Shown: positions 36,629-48,157, numbered from the stretch's first letter. The stretch is DNA of 64,000 nucleotides from Uloborus plumipes (GCA_038373865.1 JAXGGA010000477.1:159828-223827), one strand, 5' to 3'. The notes: generated by a model from the sequence alone, not told the origin. Numbers and translations are program-made.

Positions 36629-36810
36629 GCATCTACTAAGAAATTTACACGTAAAAGGAAGTAGTGTGGGGTCCATGCCAAATTTTTATATCCTTCTTTA
36701 AAAGAATTACAGTTGAATAGCTAAAATAGAGTATTTTTTCTGCTATATCAATTTTTTACAAATGAATTTTTAATTTTATACCACGGGCAAAGCCGTGCGG
36801 GTACCGCTAG

Positions 36811-37918
36811 TTAAAAAATAAATGAAAAAGAGAATAAAAAATAAATGTAATACTTGAAGCACTGAAAACTGCAATGAAAAAAAGAAAAGAGAAAAAGAAA
36901 GCAAAAGAAACCTCCCTCTCTTCTTCCCCGTTTCTTTTTTTTTTGTTGTTGAAAAAAATAACTAATCTAAGAAGCAGTAACGACTGAATGTAAATATTCA
37001 ATGAAGATCTTCAGAGAAATTTTTGAAATGTTAAAATATTTCAATTTAAAATTTAGTAATTTACACATTAGCAATCTAATATAATAGCAAAGGTGCAGAG
37101 AAATATACGTATTTAATCAACTTAGTGGAAACTATGAAATTCATTTGAAAAATTGTTAAGAAACTGGATGAACATTTGTTGTTTGTTTGGTGTTTCCAAT
37201 AGCTTTCCCCAATAGGATCTTTGAACAAGAAAACGCCATCATTTAATACAGAGTTCCCTTTGTACAAAAGAACGGCTTATATTTCAGTCAGAATATCAGT
37301 ACGATGAACTATTCAGCACCCAGCTTAGATCGTAATAAAATACAGAACATCAAAGAATCATCTCACGTCACTTCTAAGAGAATATGAAGCTGTTTTATTT
37401 AGTGTAAGAGTAAAAAATCAGTGATTAACAAATATTGGAAGATTTGAGCGCAAAACCTTCCATAATCTCATTTTAATCAATTTAAAATCACGTATTCCCT
37501 TTCGTCGGGGTCAATGGAAACACCACAGATTACTAAAGGGCGTTTGTGTGTCGTAAAATATAAGTATTTCGATTTTGCGCCATAAATGTCTGCTACATGA
37601 GAATTTTAAATGAATTGTTCATTTATCTTTAATAAATTGTTTCCAAATTTGGCACATATGAACTTCTAGGATAATTATTTGATACAGTTAAAATTGCAAA
37701 GGATTCCTACTCATATGTTACGGTTAAATTAGGGGAAGACGCCGTATTGTACAAGATGCCGTATCATGTGAACAAAAACAGCTTGTCAGCAGGTAGAATG
37801 AAGCACTGTTAAAACAGGTTTCTCAGTTGTGAGACAAAATAGCTAATTTTTGAGAACACCACTTACTCGAAAGGGCGCCGAAACAATTTTACTTAGAATT
37901 GAAAAGTACACTGTAAAA
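36811..37918. other. AT-rich sequence with weak repeat traces
   Basis: No gene supported. Near 37735 a GGGGAAGACGCCGTATTGTA phrase followed by AAGATGCCGTATC has the look of a transposon end with internal repeats, but no partner end was found. From about 37825 the sequence resembles the diverged 45-bp repeats found to the right of the next MITE. Confidence 0.4.
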
Positions 37919-38345
37919 AATGAATGTTGTTTTTGCAGTATATTACAGCTAATTTTATAGTAATAAACTTTAAAAATTGCTAATTTTACAGTAATAAACT
38001 TTAAAAATTGCTAATTTTACAGGAATAAATTGTCAAATTGCTCATTTTACAGTATTAAAATGTAAAACTGCTAATTTTACAGTAATAACTGTAAAATTGC
38101 CAATTCTACAGTTTATTACCGTGCATTTTACAGCTTTAAACTGGAACCTCTGCTGCCTGTATTATACTGTTGTTTTTACAGTATAATACAGCTAAATTTT
38201 ACGGCAATAAACTGCAAAATTTCTAACTTTGCAGTAAGAAAACTAAAATTGCTAGTTTTACAGTTTATTACAGCGTAATTTAGTTTTAAATTAGAACCTC
38301 GGCTGCCAGTATTATACTGTAAAAGCAACAATTAATTTTTGCAGT
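37919..38345 (-). mobile_element. MITE family A, copy 5
   Basis: CACTGTAAAAAATGAATGTT at the left and TTAATTTTTGCAGTG at the right, with TA on both sides. Inverted relative to copy 1 (GAACCTCGGCTGCCAG near the right end). It appears to have landed inside the degenerate 45-bp repeat array. Confidence 0.9.
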
Positions 38346-38379
38346 GTAAGAGTCCTTACTTTTGAAATGCACCCTCTTC

Positions 38380-38625
38380 TCAAAAGTGATTCATCATGTT
38401 TTCATTTTAAAGAGATACCGCTCTACTCAAGAACGATACAACGTGTGCTGGTTTTTGAGACATCCGTATTTTCAAATCGATTCGACCCGTTCTCATTTTT
38501 GAAACAGAACTACACTCAGACATGATGCAGCATGTGCTTATTTCTGAGATATTGTTCTCAAAAGCTGTCCAACATTTTCTCATTTATCACTGCATTCAAA
38601 AGTGATTCGGTACGTTCTCAAATTT
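38380..38625 (+). repeat. Degenerate tandem repeat of about 45 bp with hairpin units
   Basis: About six diverged units start near 38380, 38426, 38471, 38515, 38557 and 38595. Several fold as hairpins whose stems differ yet still pair: CTCAA with TTGAG in unit 2, TTCAA with TTGAA in unit 3, CTCAGA with TCTGAG in unit 4. The loop side keeps a GATNCANC...GTGCT-like phrase. No open reading frame runs through. The age of the array is suggested by the divergence. Confidence 0.6.
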
Positions 38626-40268
38626 AAATTAACTTTGCTTAAACTTTAAAATGTCTTGCACTTTTTGGAATTATTTGAAGTCTTGCATTTTCTGTATAGT
38701 TATGTGTTAAAATTTCATAATAAAAATACCTTGTAGCTTACGCTGTATCAATGCCAATAATGTATGAATATTCGCATTTTAGTACACACATCATACAATT
38801 CAAAATTTAACCAAATAACTTATTTCATAAAAATTAATAACCCCTCCGTATAGTATTACAATAGGGAAATTTCTGCTATCCTCATTATCATGTTTATAAC
38901 TCTAGGTATCCAACTTTAAACATTATTTTATAACATATTATTAACTTACTCATCTTATGAAACACATCATTGCATTTAAATTATGAAATGTTATGCTGTA
39001 TTTGCTATCAGTTTGAACAAATGATTTAATGTAAATTGTGAAATCATTAATGTTGGTAATAAACTAAAAAAATGAAACCCTTTAAACGAAAACTACAAAA
39101 AAAAAAAAACCGTTTTGAGATATTTGAGCACGAGATTTACATTTGAATTAGAAGATGATCTATAACATTCTCTCAACAAAGATTTGCATATCGTAATACA
39201 ATTGAGATTATAAATTGATATAAATAGTAATACATTAAGATTTGCATATAATAATACAAATCAAAATCTTATTATGCACATGGTGGAGTTCATTTAATGT
39301 TGCATAATCGACATTAATATAAGATAGCAAATTAGATGATTTTCTGCCATCGTCTTATCAGTTTGCATCCAATGTATGAGTTGACCCAACTTTTGGAAAT
39401 TTTACCTAAGGTTACGAAGATTTTGCATGAAAATACTCGTATCATTTGTTGAAATCATTTCTATTGAAAAACAAGTATAATAATATTCTGCAGTTGCTAT
39501 TCCAACGCTACAGCGTAGGCATTCCTATAAATACAGAGCATAGCGCAGAATTGTGAAGTACTTAAACTACAGGTTGAACTCAAGGAAAATAAAAATTGGC
39601 TATTTAAGAAATATGCCAGATTACAAGGGATATTTTTAAAATATTAAAAAAAAAAAAAACGTGAAAAAGAATGAAAGAAAGCTATCAAAGGAATGCTATT
39701 AGGTAAAAATCTCTTTCGTTTTCTCAGATTTTTTGAATGACGAAGTCATTGTGAGTTAGAATATCTCCAAAGAACGTTACGTGAAGCATTAGGAGAAAAT
39801 TTCTTTCAGTGACGAAATCGATGTTAAGGTCCTTTTTAGTGAAAATGGCGAAAACGTTTGAATATATCACCTTCTTTTCGCACGACGTCTTTGGTTGTTA
39901 TTTGCTTTTTTTTTTCATCTCACCTATGTCCTTTCAAAGAAAGATCTATCATGAATAGGTTTCTGAAGGTAAAAGTTTAATTTTTATGATTTTTTAGAGT
40001 TTGGGGTCACTTTGAAAAGCTGAAGGAAAGAGTCAGAAAGCCGTTCTTAAATAATAGAAGATCATCAAAAATATTTTCAAAAAATAAAAGAAAACAATTT
40101 TGAGAGTCTTCAGTGGCAATTTTTTTCAAAACAAATCAGTTAACTTAATTTGCTAATACTAGTAGGTATTTCTCTCTTGTTAAATACTTTCTTTTGTCAA
40201 ATACTTTGTTTGACTGAATGTTAGATTTTTCTTATGCACTGAGCCTTTGGTCAACATTCTGAAGAAAT
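38626..40268. other. AT-rich non-coding sequence
   Basis: No gene or element recognised. Confidence 0.5.
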
Positions 40269-41810
40269 GAAGGGCTCGGAGCAAATAATGGTATCTGACA
40301 AAATTGTAAAAATCGAAATTTTTGGTAAAAACAATAGTATGTGGGCATATTAACAGAAATCTTATACCGTTTTGATGTTTCCCTCATAAATGGCGACACA
40401 CAGATATAGCCGATTTCTGCAATGTGGCATTGCGTTCATGTAAATAGCGGTAAGTGGTAAAAATGGCGGATAGTGGACACGTGACCGTCACTTCTGGTGG
40501 CAATAATAGGAGTGAAATTACGATTGAATGTAGTGAAAGTGATTTTAATGACTCCAATAAAGACCCTGAATACATCCCTAGTGATGAGGGATCTATAGTA
40601 AAGATAGGAATTATGTATTTTAGGGTTTTTTAATATTTCTATGCAGCATGTAAACAATGTTATGTGTATTCAGATACTATTTTTTACATGCACTTGAGAG
40701 TATGGCTTGATACGTTATCATGATAGTTTGCTATAAAATTCTTTGTTTTCCGAAAAAACTGCAATGCTTGAATTCAAGGGAGGTTTAAATTCATCTTCGA
40801 CATCAAGCGACGACAGTCAAGATGAAAACATTGAAGAGAATTGCATCATAGAAAAGCAAAAGCTGGTCAGGACGTTATCAAAAGAGCAAACATGGAAGCC
40901 ACTTAAAATGAGAGCACATAGAAAGCTGTCTGTTGAAGCATTTTTCGGAACATAATGTCAAAGCTACGAAGTTCATTGGAATCTTGGACAGTTGTGGAGG
41001 CCAAAACAAAAATTAGTCTTTAGTTTAAGTGTGGCTTCGCTTGCCAGCTCTAGGTGCATTCAAGGATATTGTCCTCATTTTCCCACTAGTTGAGCATACT
41101 ATGCTTCCCTCTTCTCTCTGATAGAGATTTTTCCATAGTAGAAAAATACGTTAGGGCCCATTGCCAATATATCAATACTCCCGATGAATGGGAAAATGTT
41201 CTCAGAGCTACTCAAAAGAAAACCTCATTCATTTGCTAACAGAATGAAAGTGAATGATTTTTTTAAAGGTGTCCAGTAAGAGACAACATTTTCAACAACC
41301 AAAAGCATATGAAAAAAATGGTGTAAAGGAACTTCGTAAAGATGCGATTGTCTTCAGAAGACCTCCATAAAATAGAGATGTCGAATACATATTCAGGCTT
41401 ATTTACTTCTGTTTCTCTAAACGAAAGAGGAAGACCAATGAACCTCAAAGAACTTCTTGTTCAAGATTTGGAAAAGAAGAGCAGTTCCAAGCTACCAATA
41501 TAGATCAGTGAAAACTTGAACACATCCATTATTGCTGAAGTTGGATTCCTTCTGTATATCGCCCGTTTTATACAAATCTACATTCTAAACAAACATTTTT
41601 AATATATTTTAGTTTAAAGTTTCCTTGTTATGTGCTTTGCTCATAAAAGAGTTTTTTAAAGTAAACAATGGTGTCTACATTGCTTTTTCTGTAAAAAGTG
41701 GATTATTTCCAATTGAAAAAAAAAATAATAACTTTCAAAACTTCAATTAAATATACCCGAGATCTGATTCTTAAAAATGCTAGATACAATTATTTACACC
41801 TGAGCCCTTC
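40269..41810 (+). mobile_element. Transposon family E, copy 2 (4-bp AAAT duplication)
   Basis: GAAGGGCTCGGAGCAAATAA at the left; the inverse of GAAGGGCTCAGGTGTAAATA at the right. AAAT is duplicated (40265-40268, 41811-41814). Shorter than copy 1 because it lacks the nested insertion. Similarity to copy 1 extends through coding and non-coding parts but with scattered changes, so both are old. The two copies lie in opposite orientation about 16 kb apart. Confidence 0.88.
40463..41503 (+). pseudogene. Family E transposase pseudogene, copy 2
   Basis: Starts with an intact ATG (MADSGHVTVTSGGNNRSEI), acidic and Ser-rich, continuing to EYIPSDEGS. A second coding block at about 40745-40955 (SSSTSSDDSQDENIEEN, then EQTWKPLK) probably follows an intron. 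Further on it reads GILDSCGGQNKN then an in-frame TAG (about 40977-41015), a later ANRMKVNDFFKG block, and a C-terminal ERGRPMNLKELL ending at TAG 41501-41503. Conserved block order matches copy 1. The internal stops mean it makes no full transposase. Exon borders are inferred from comparison only. Confidence 0.75.
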
Positions 41811-41814
41811 AAAT

Positions 41815-43370
41815 AACAACAAGGCAAGCGTTTGTCTAATTTTTTCTGTGCGTTCACGTTTACATATAAACTAAATAGTAGGCTGGGCAATAAGATTTAC
41901 CTACGCTAAAAGTTCCTCATTTAAATATTCTGCTCTCAAACAGTTCTAGGAAGTACAAAAACAGTAAAATGGAGCATTGAGTAAAACCGGGAGATTTGCT
42001 GCACTAGGGAGAGATGCCGCACTCCCTGTGTTTTTAGTAATTATTTATCGAAAAAGCAGGCAGTGCTCATTATAGGTGCACAATTAATCTTCTTTAACCA
42101 TTGCATAAGGAGAGAGCAAATTTGAGGATTTTCTTTAGCTGCAAATCGTTATTTTAAGTTACCTTACTGATTTCCCTGCCGAAACTTTTAAACAATTTAT
42201 CTAAAAATAGTTTATGCACTCTAAATATCATAACCAAGCATAATTTCTAAATAAAATCTAAGTTTTGAATCTGCATATAATGCCTTTCTCCCCTTCACCA
42301 TACCTCTTAGCATAACGTTTTAGGTTGGAATGTATGGTACTGTTTGTCAGTACAGCTAGGACAGGAGTTTACCCCTTAATGTGTGAACCAGATGCATCAT
42401 GAGGTATTGTATGCACCATACCTTGTTGTTGGGCTGTTGTTCCTTGTGTAAAGTACTGTATATGAATGTGCCTCTTTAATTTAAAATGGCAGGAAACAAT
42501 GTTGTGCAAGTTGCGAACAATACAAAATGCTGTAGTGTTGCCGTTTCGCTTTCAACTGTTCATGCCATAGTACATTTTTACTGAATACATATTTTAAAGT
42601 AATAGCACATTGCAGCTATTACTAAAATTGAACCTAATTTAACCAATATCTTATTTCACTATGTTACTAAATTTTATATTGCTGCAGTTCATACTTTGAG
42701 TGTGATTAATGCCACGATCTTTTTTCTTTTTCTTAGTAGCAATGATCTTCCACATTGTTCTTGGCATTGCAAAATAGTTCAGTGTTCGAGCCAAAAATAC
42801 AGCACAAGAGGAGGAAAATTCACCAAAGAAGTTCTAATAAGCGCATCCAAAATCAATCCAAAACTTTCAGAAGCTGGAAGTAACAGCTTAAAACTATCAT
42901 CATCTGTTACTCACCAAAATACAGTACTACTCAAAATATTGCTTCAAAAAGATTATATTTTTTTGAGGATAAGCTTCACATTTTTTTTAAACAACCCATT
43001 TTAAATGTAAATGCGGTGAATTTGTTTTAAAAAACGTTTATAGTGAAGCTTGGCAGCATAAAACGCGAAAGAAGGGCTGGAAGATCATGCGGGATCTGTG
43101 CTTAAAAGAGTGGTTGCTGCTAGCGGCTAAGCTAGAGGCGGATTAAAAAGACATTAAATGATTCTCTATTCAAATGCGCATCTTTAGTATCTTCCATTCT
43201 CAACTTGTTTACTTACAGAGTTTAAAATTACTTCTCTATTCTATTTCCCCCCTGGGAATTCAAACTAGATTCAGATTTCTCGTGAACTACACATTCATTG
43301 AATGCTTTTTGAAAAAATAAATTTCAATTTATTGTTTTCAATAACTCAATCAGAACTTGTCTTTAAAATA
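41815..43370. other. Non-coding sequence
   Basis: No supported gene. The 102-codon plus-strand frame at 42696-43004 is Ser/Lys-rich with no recognised motif. Confidence 0.45.
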
Positions 43371-43397
43371 CACTGAAGTGACAAAAGTCATGGGATA
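43371..43397 (+). repeat. Left terminal inverted repeat, 27 bp
   Basis: Identical to the inverse of 44562-44588. The transposase stop codon lies only a few bases inside it. Confidence 0.97.
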
Positions 43398-43401
43398 CCT
43401 C

Positions 43402-44448
43402 TTAATATCGTGTCGGCCCTCTTTTTGCCCGGCGAAGTGCAACAACTCGACGTGGCATGGACTCAACAAGTCGTTGGAAGTCTTCTGCAGGAATATTGAG
43501 CCATGCTGTCTCGATAGACGTCCATAATTGTGAAAGCGTTGATGGGGCAGGATTTTGGGCACGAACAGACCTCTCGATGGTGTCCCATAAATGCTCAATG
43601 GGATTCATGTCGGGCGATCTAGGTGGCCAAATCATTCGTTGGAATTGTCCAGAATTTTCTTCAAACCAATTGCGAACAGTTGTGGCCCGGTGACATGGCG
43701 CATTGTCATCCATAAAAATCCCATCGTTGTTTGGGTACATGAAGTCCATGAATGGCTGCAAGTGATCTCCAAGTAGCTGCACATAAGCATTTCCAGTCAA
43801 TGTTCGGTCCAGTCGCACTAGAGGACCAAGTCCATGCCATGAAAAAACAGCCCACACCATTACGGAGCCACCACCAGCTTGAACAGTGCCTTGCTGACAG
43901 TTTGGGTCCATGGCTTCGTGGGGTCTGCGCCACACTCGAACCCTACCATCGGCTCTTACCAGCTGAAATCGTGATTCATCGGACCAGGCCACGGTTTTCC
44001 ATTCATCTAGGGACCAACCGATATGCTCACATGCCCACGAGAGTCGCTGCAAGCGATATCGTTCTGTCAGTAAAGGCACTCGAGTCGGTCTTCTGCTGGA
44101 ATAGCCCAAGAAATCCAAATTTCTCCGCACAGTTCTAGCAGACACGTCCATTGTACGTCCCACATTGATTTCTACGGTGATTTGACGCAGTGTTGCTTGT
44201 CTGTTAGAATTTACGACTCTTTGCAGACGTCGCCGGTCTCGATCTTTAAGTGCAGGCGGTCGACCACTGCGCTGTCCATGGTGGGATGTTATGCCTGAAA
44301 TTTCATACTCTCGGCACACTCTTGACACAGTGGATCTGGGAATGTTGAATTCTCTAACGATTTCCGAAATGGCATGACCCATGCGTCTAGCTCCAACTAA
44401 CATTCCGCGTTCAAAGTCTGTTAATTCACGTCGTGCGGTCATCATCAC
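43402..44448 (-). CDS. Tc1/mariner transposase, DD36E
   Basis: Cut-and-paste transposase that binds the terminal repeats and inserts the element at TA. 348 residues, the usual length for Tc1-type enzymes. Residues 8-55 form the first helix-turn-helix (PRSTVSRVCREYEI). A GRPP linker at 62-65 takes the place of the GRPR AT-hook-like motif, and residues 66-120 form the second helix-turn-helix. The catalytic triad is D157 in WSDESRF, D248 in MDDNAPCH, and E285 in SPDMNPIEHLW. There are 36 residues between the last two, against 34 in classical Tc1, because of a two-residue longer stretch around ENSGQFQRM. This spacing fits the DD36E (Incomer) group. No frameshift or stop; two further Met codons follow the first, so the start is uncertain by 1-2 residues. 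Overlapping frames are shadows. Confidence 0.96.
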   Translation of the reverse strand: MMMTARRELTDFERGMLVGARRMGHAISEIVREFNIPRSTVSRVCREYEISGITSHHGQRSGRPPALKDRDRRRLQRVVNSNRQATLRQITVEINVGRTMDVSARTVRRNLDFLGYSSRRPTRVPLLTERYRLQRLSWACEHIGWSLDEWKTVAWSDESRFQLVRADGRVRVWRRPHEAMDPNCQQGTVQAGGGSVMVWAVFSWHGLGPLVRLDRTLTGNAYVQLLGDHLQPFMDFMYPNNDGIFMDDNAPCHRATTVRNWFEENSGQFQRMIWPPRSPDMNPIEHLWDTIERSVRAQNPAPSTLSQLWTSIETAWLNIPAEDFQRLVESMPRRVVALRRAKRGPTRY

Positions 44449-44561
44449 GTTAAAACCTCTTCACATGAATAACTTGAACAGAAATGAAAGCTCTGTAAAA
44501 GCACTGCGCATTTATACCTGTTCTATGCGATGCTACTGCCATCTGAAAATTTGCATATTGC

Positions 44562-44588
44562 TATCCCATGACTTTTGTCACTTCAGTG
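44562..44588 (-). repeat. Right terminal inverted repeat, 27 bp
   Basis: Exact inverse of 43371-43397. The region between it and the start codon (about 110 bp) would hold the transposase promoter. Confidence 0.97.
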
Positions 44589-44590
44589 TA

Positions 44591-45540
44591 GTTTAACACA
44601 TTGTGACTCTTAAAAATATTGGCTGATTTGAAAAATGCTATTATTTTTCTTGTTCTTTTTCTTGATAAAATTTCTGATTTGTTATACTTACAATACTTTT
44701 GGCTAGTAGTATGAAAAATTTCATATTTAGACTCTTAGCCAGGTGACAGCCAAGCACATAATTTAGAAATCAGAAATATTCTAAGCAGCTATTGATAATA
44801 AGAATACGATTGAACTAAATTTATAGAAATGATTCTAAAAAAGCAAAAGAAAATAACAAAAAAAAATGTCGAAACTACTAAGGGAAAATTTAATTTTCAA
44901 CCATGGGAGGATCCTGCGAAAGTTCAAAAATCTTATTAATGAATGTTCAAGCAGTATCTAAACAAGACTGTGTCTTCTCTTATAGCGACGCCATTTTTCC
45001 TTTTGCAATCATGTAAAAAGCTCATGCAAGTCAGACGGGACAAAAAAAAGGGGGGAGGGATTGCTGGCTAACTTTAAGAATTCAGCTGCCAAGTTTTATC
45101 AATATCAATCTTCTTCTTAACAATTTAACTTTTTTTTAAATTGTCTCTTCAAATTGAGTACGTTTGATTCGAACACCCTATATTTTTATACTCGTGGAAA
45201 ATTGCGGAGGACGGATCATGAAGAGCGCTGTAGTGCTAAAAATGCCTTGTTTCTGACCGGATGCAAATTGAAATGAACTAATACCAGAATGCTAGAACAT
45301 TACAATAACAATAATTTATTATGCTCCGAAATTCAGAAAGCATTGAAAAAAGTTCAAGGGACGAAATGATCATTTTGTGCTGAACACGTAAAAGATTTAA
45401 AAAAAAAAAAAAGTAATTGCGATAGCAGGCATTCTGGCAAAGTTTGTCAATATCGGGTGTGGCCAAATAATGCTTCATGTTATTTACAATAATAAATAAG
45501 AAATATCTTCTTTTCTGGTACTTCCAGTACAAAGCAAAAA
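44591..45540. other. AT-rich non-coding sequence
   Basis: No gene or element recognised. Confidence 0.5.
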
Positions 45541-46649
45541 CTAGCTGTCGTGGCCGTCACGAAACTTTCTTCTATATCTATCTTATGAATTCTAGGTTAC
45601 AAAATAAAATACGTACTCGCCCGAATAATTGGAGACAGCTTCAATTTCCCAATTATCGTAATAACCCTGCAAATGCAGAATCAATGAGCGAAATTGGAAA
45701 TCATTGCAAACGCATTGTTTAGATTAATTGCAAACATTTCATTTGTTAGTAAAAAGAAATTGGCAACAGTTAAAAATTTCAAATATTGCAAATTTTCAGC
45801 TGTTTTGATAATTAAATAGCGTGAAAGCGATTTTTTAATGAATTAATTTTTCGCATTGTTGACTAAGCGCAAAAATCACCCCCCTCCCTCCCCCCTGGGG
45901 CGATTGGCGCCAAAATTCAATCGATGCTTGCTTCCATATTGGGTTAATGTTATTCCGAATTTCATTCAAATCGCAGCAATATTTCTCGAGATACAGTAGG
46001 TGCAATGACAAAATAAGCCCTTTTGATTGCTCCACCCCCCCCTTTGAGATATTGACACACAAATTTAATCAGCACTTGTACTCAATAGGGTCTACCTATG
46101 GACCAATTTTCGTTTGATTCCCCCGGTTACTTTCAGAGATATAGCAATCACCCTCGCGCAGAACACGTGCGATTGCTCCACCCCCTTTGGAGGAATTCGC
46201 TAAAAAAAGTCGCGTGCACCAGTTCACATCCCAAGCAGCACAAAGGCGTTCAAAACACGTTCTGCAACACGTACAGAGCGCACCAGCCGGCACGTTCAAA
46301 ACACGTTCTCGCAGCACGTGTTGTCAACGTCTATGTGTCTCATCGATCGATGGTAATATGACACGTCGAAATCTGGTGTTGACCACCTTTTTTTGTCCCA
46401 GTTTTGAACGTGGAATGATAGGTTATATTTAGGTTCTGGAAATACGTTTGTTTTCAGTGCTCCCCAGCTGAAAAAGTATACTGCGTATACCCCACTATCC
46501 GGTGGCCGCGACGTGTTTTAACCGTGACGTCATTTTTGATCCACCATTTTTGATCCATGATAGTCGCCATCTTACTTTTAATTATTTAATTACTTTATTT
46601 ATTTAATTTAACTATTTATTATTTAATTACTTTGTATTTAATATATTCA

Positions 46650-46721
46650 CACCGCGGGATTCGAACGCGGGTCCCTTGCGACTACAGCAGGAGTCGCTAA
46701 CCACTATACGCTACTCGATCT
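46650..46721 (-). other. tRNA-like sequence (A- and B-box) in element C
   Basis: Minus strand: GTAGCGTATAGTGGTTAGCG resembles an A box with its D-loop, GACTCCTGCTGTAGTCG an anticodon-like hairpin, and GCGTTCGAATCCC a B box. The anticodon loop would have eight bases and the D and T stems pair poorly, so it is not a functional tRNA. It may be a tRNA-derived pol III promoter captured by the element, or a fossil SINE. Confidence 0.55.
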
Positions 46722-47011
46722 CAAAGAGAGAGAAAAATAATACTTTAAATGGAAATTTTTTTTTGCAGGAGGCGCCATCTATGAAAGACTAAGGGCGTAA
46801 ATCATATAATTTTATTAGTATGAATGTAATGCTTTTTTACTGAAATGCATGCAAATCTGATTAGGATCTTGGGAGAAAGAGTTGTTAAGGATAAAACTTA
46901 AAGTTTCTGCAGATATGATTCCTCTTCCCTTTCTAAAAAGCAGCAATTCACGACCTCAATTCTGAGAAATTAAGCACCTCCTTAAGCACTGAAATGACAC
47001 CGTGATAATAT

Positions 47012-47750
47012 CAGGGCTGCAGAGTCGGAGCAAAAATGGTCGACTCCGACTCCGACTCCCGACTCCTGCTTTTTTTTAAATTATTTATTTTTTTTCCCAA
47101 ATGTGAAGAGGGAAAAACCCTAAACAAAGGTTGAAATATTAAGTCCATTTTTAAAAGTTTCGTTTTTATTCATGGTCGTAGCCAGGCCTCACTTTAGGGG
47201 GGGGGAGCAAGCTGGGGTATCCCAGTTGGAGGTCATGGGAGGTCATTGTGACCTCTCAAAAAGTTCAATTTGGTCATGAATTCTCGCAGGTAATTTCACC
47301 ACATTTACCTCAATTCTCGGAGATCACTGTGACCTCCCAAAATGTTCATTTTCTCCAGAGCAAATGACAAGTGCCGCTCTTGTCATTTGACTCCGTACAA
47401 AACTAATCCTTTTATTGTTAAATGGCCAGATTTTATTTTAACACAATGCATTTTTGCTGCAAATATTTTTTATTATCTTGCATAAGCCCATACATAGCAA
47501 TTCGTTTCACAAAGCAGACCCGCCATTTTGAAGCCCTTTTTAATGATCCTAGATGCTTAGGATTTGGATATTGGACGCTGAAAATTTGTATCTGTTAGTT
47601 TCAAAGACATGTTTTCACCACCATAAAATTTCATCGAAATCGGAAGTGGTTGGAGTCGGAGTCGGAGTCGACATGTTTTTCAGCGACTCCGGCTCCGACT
47701 CCTTTAGTCCAAAATCAGTCCGACTCCGACTCTTCGACTCCGACGCCCTG
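47012..47750 (+). mobile_element. hAT-like MITE inside element C, copy 1
   Basis: Ends CAGGGCTGCAGAGTCGGAG and, inverse, CAGGGCGTCGGAGTCGAAG. A perfect 8-bp target duplication, GATAATAT, lies at 47004-47011 and 47751-47758, diagnostic of hAT. Repeated GGAGTCGGAGTCGG words sit near both ends, as in widespread hAT MITEs. The target is the GATAATAT word of the 61-bp minisatellite. No transposase; the 86-codon frame at 47553-47813 is fortuitous. Confidence 0.9.
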
Positions 47751-48157
47751 GATAATATTACTGTTTTTGCACGTCAAATATCACGTTCCTTAAGCACTGA
47801 AATGACACCGTGATAATATTACTGTTTTTGCACGTCAAATATCACGTTCCTTAAGCACTGAAATGACACCGTGATAATATTACTGTTTTTGCACGTCAAA
47901 TATCACGTTCCTTAAGCACTGAAATGACACCGTGATAATATTACTGTTTTTGCACGTCAAATATCACGTTCCTTAAGCACTGAAATGACACCGTGATAAT
48001 ATTACTGTTTTTGCACGTCAAATATCACGTTCCTTAAGCACTGAAATGACACCGTGAAAATATTACTGTTTTTGCACGTCAAATATCACGTTCTTTAAGC
48101 ACTGAAATGACACCGTGATAATATTACTGTTTTTGCACGTCGAATATAACGTTCAAG
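47751..48157 (+). repeat. 61-bp minisatellite, six units plus part (copy 1)
   Basis: Units start at 47751, 47812, 47873, 47934, 47995 and 48056, each GATAATATTACTGTTTTTGC...GAAATGACACCGT, 61 bp apart, then a partial unit. They are almost identical. A piece of one more unit lies left of the hAT MITE at about 46978-47011, showing the MITE entered the array. Confidence 0.96.

Larger units (their letters stand above)
33306..36810 (+). mobile_element. Non-autonomous Helitron, 3.5 kb
   Basis: The 5' end is TCTCTACTAATAATAAAGCT preceded by A. The 3' end has an inverted GC stem (CCACGGGC...GCCGTGCGGG) then GTACCGCTAG followed by T. This is a textbook animal Helitron: TC start, terminal hairpin, CTRR end, A/T insertion and no target duplication. 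The 5' region includes GGTGTGTCTGTCTTTCTTTC and GCGCGTAGCGCCAAAACCG. No Rep or helicase domain was found in any frame, so it is non-autonomous. Its middle is occupied by a large palindrome of 144-bp repeats. Confidence 0.92.
43371..44588 (-). mobile_element. Intact Tc1/mariner element, DD36E type
   Basis: 1,218 bp bounded by perfect 27-bp inverted repeats that begin CACTGAAGTGACAAAAGTCA, with TA duplicated at both sides (43369-43370, 44589-44590). One uninterrupted transposase gene fills nearly the whole element on the minus strand. Intact ends plus intact gene make it the best candidate in the window for an autonomous, perhaps still active, element. GC content is higher than in the flanks, consistent with recent arrival. 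Confidence 0.97.

Noticed and set aside
37728..42350. One large transposon from GGGGAAGACGCCGTATTG near 37735 to about 42 kb
   Set aside because: A similar AGATGCCGCACT phrase at about 42010 is in the same orientation, so it is not an inverted end; no target duplication.
43457..44138. Plus-strand and alternative-frame ORFs over the Tc1 element
   Set aside because: Shadows of the transposase gene on the minus strand.
46650..46721. A functional tRNA gene
   Set aside because: Eight-base anticodon loop and mispaired D and T stems; it recurs inside a transposon copy.
47553..47813. 86-codon frame repeated at 59550-59810
   Set aside because: Its conservation comes from the duplicated element C; it runs through GAGTCG repeats and the minisatellite.
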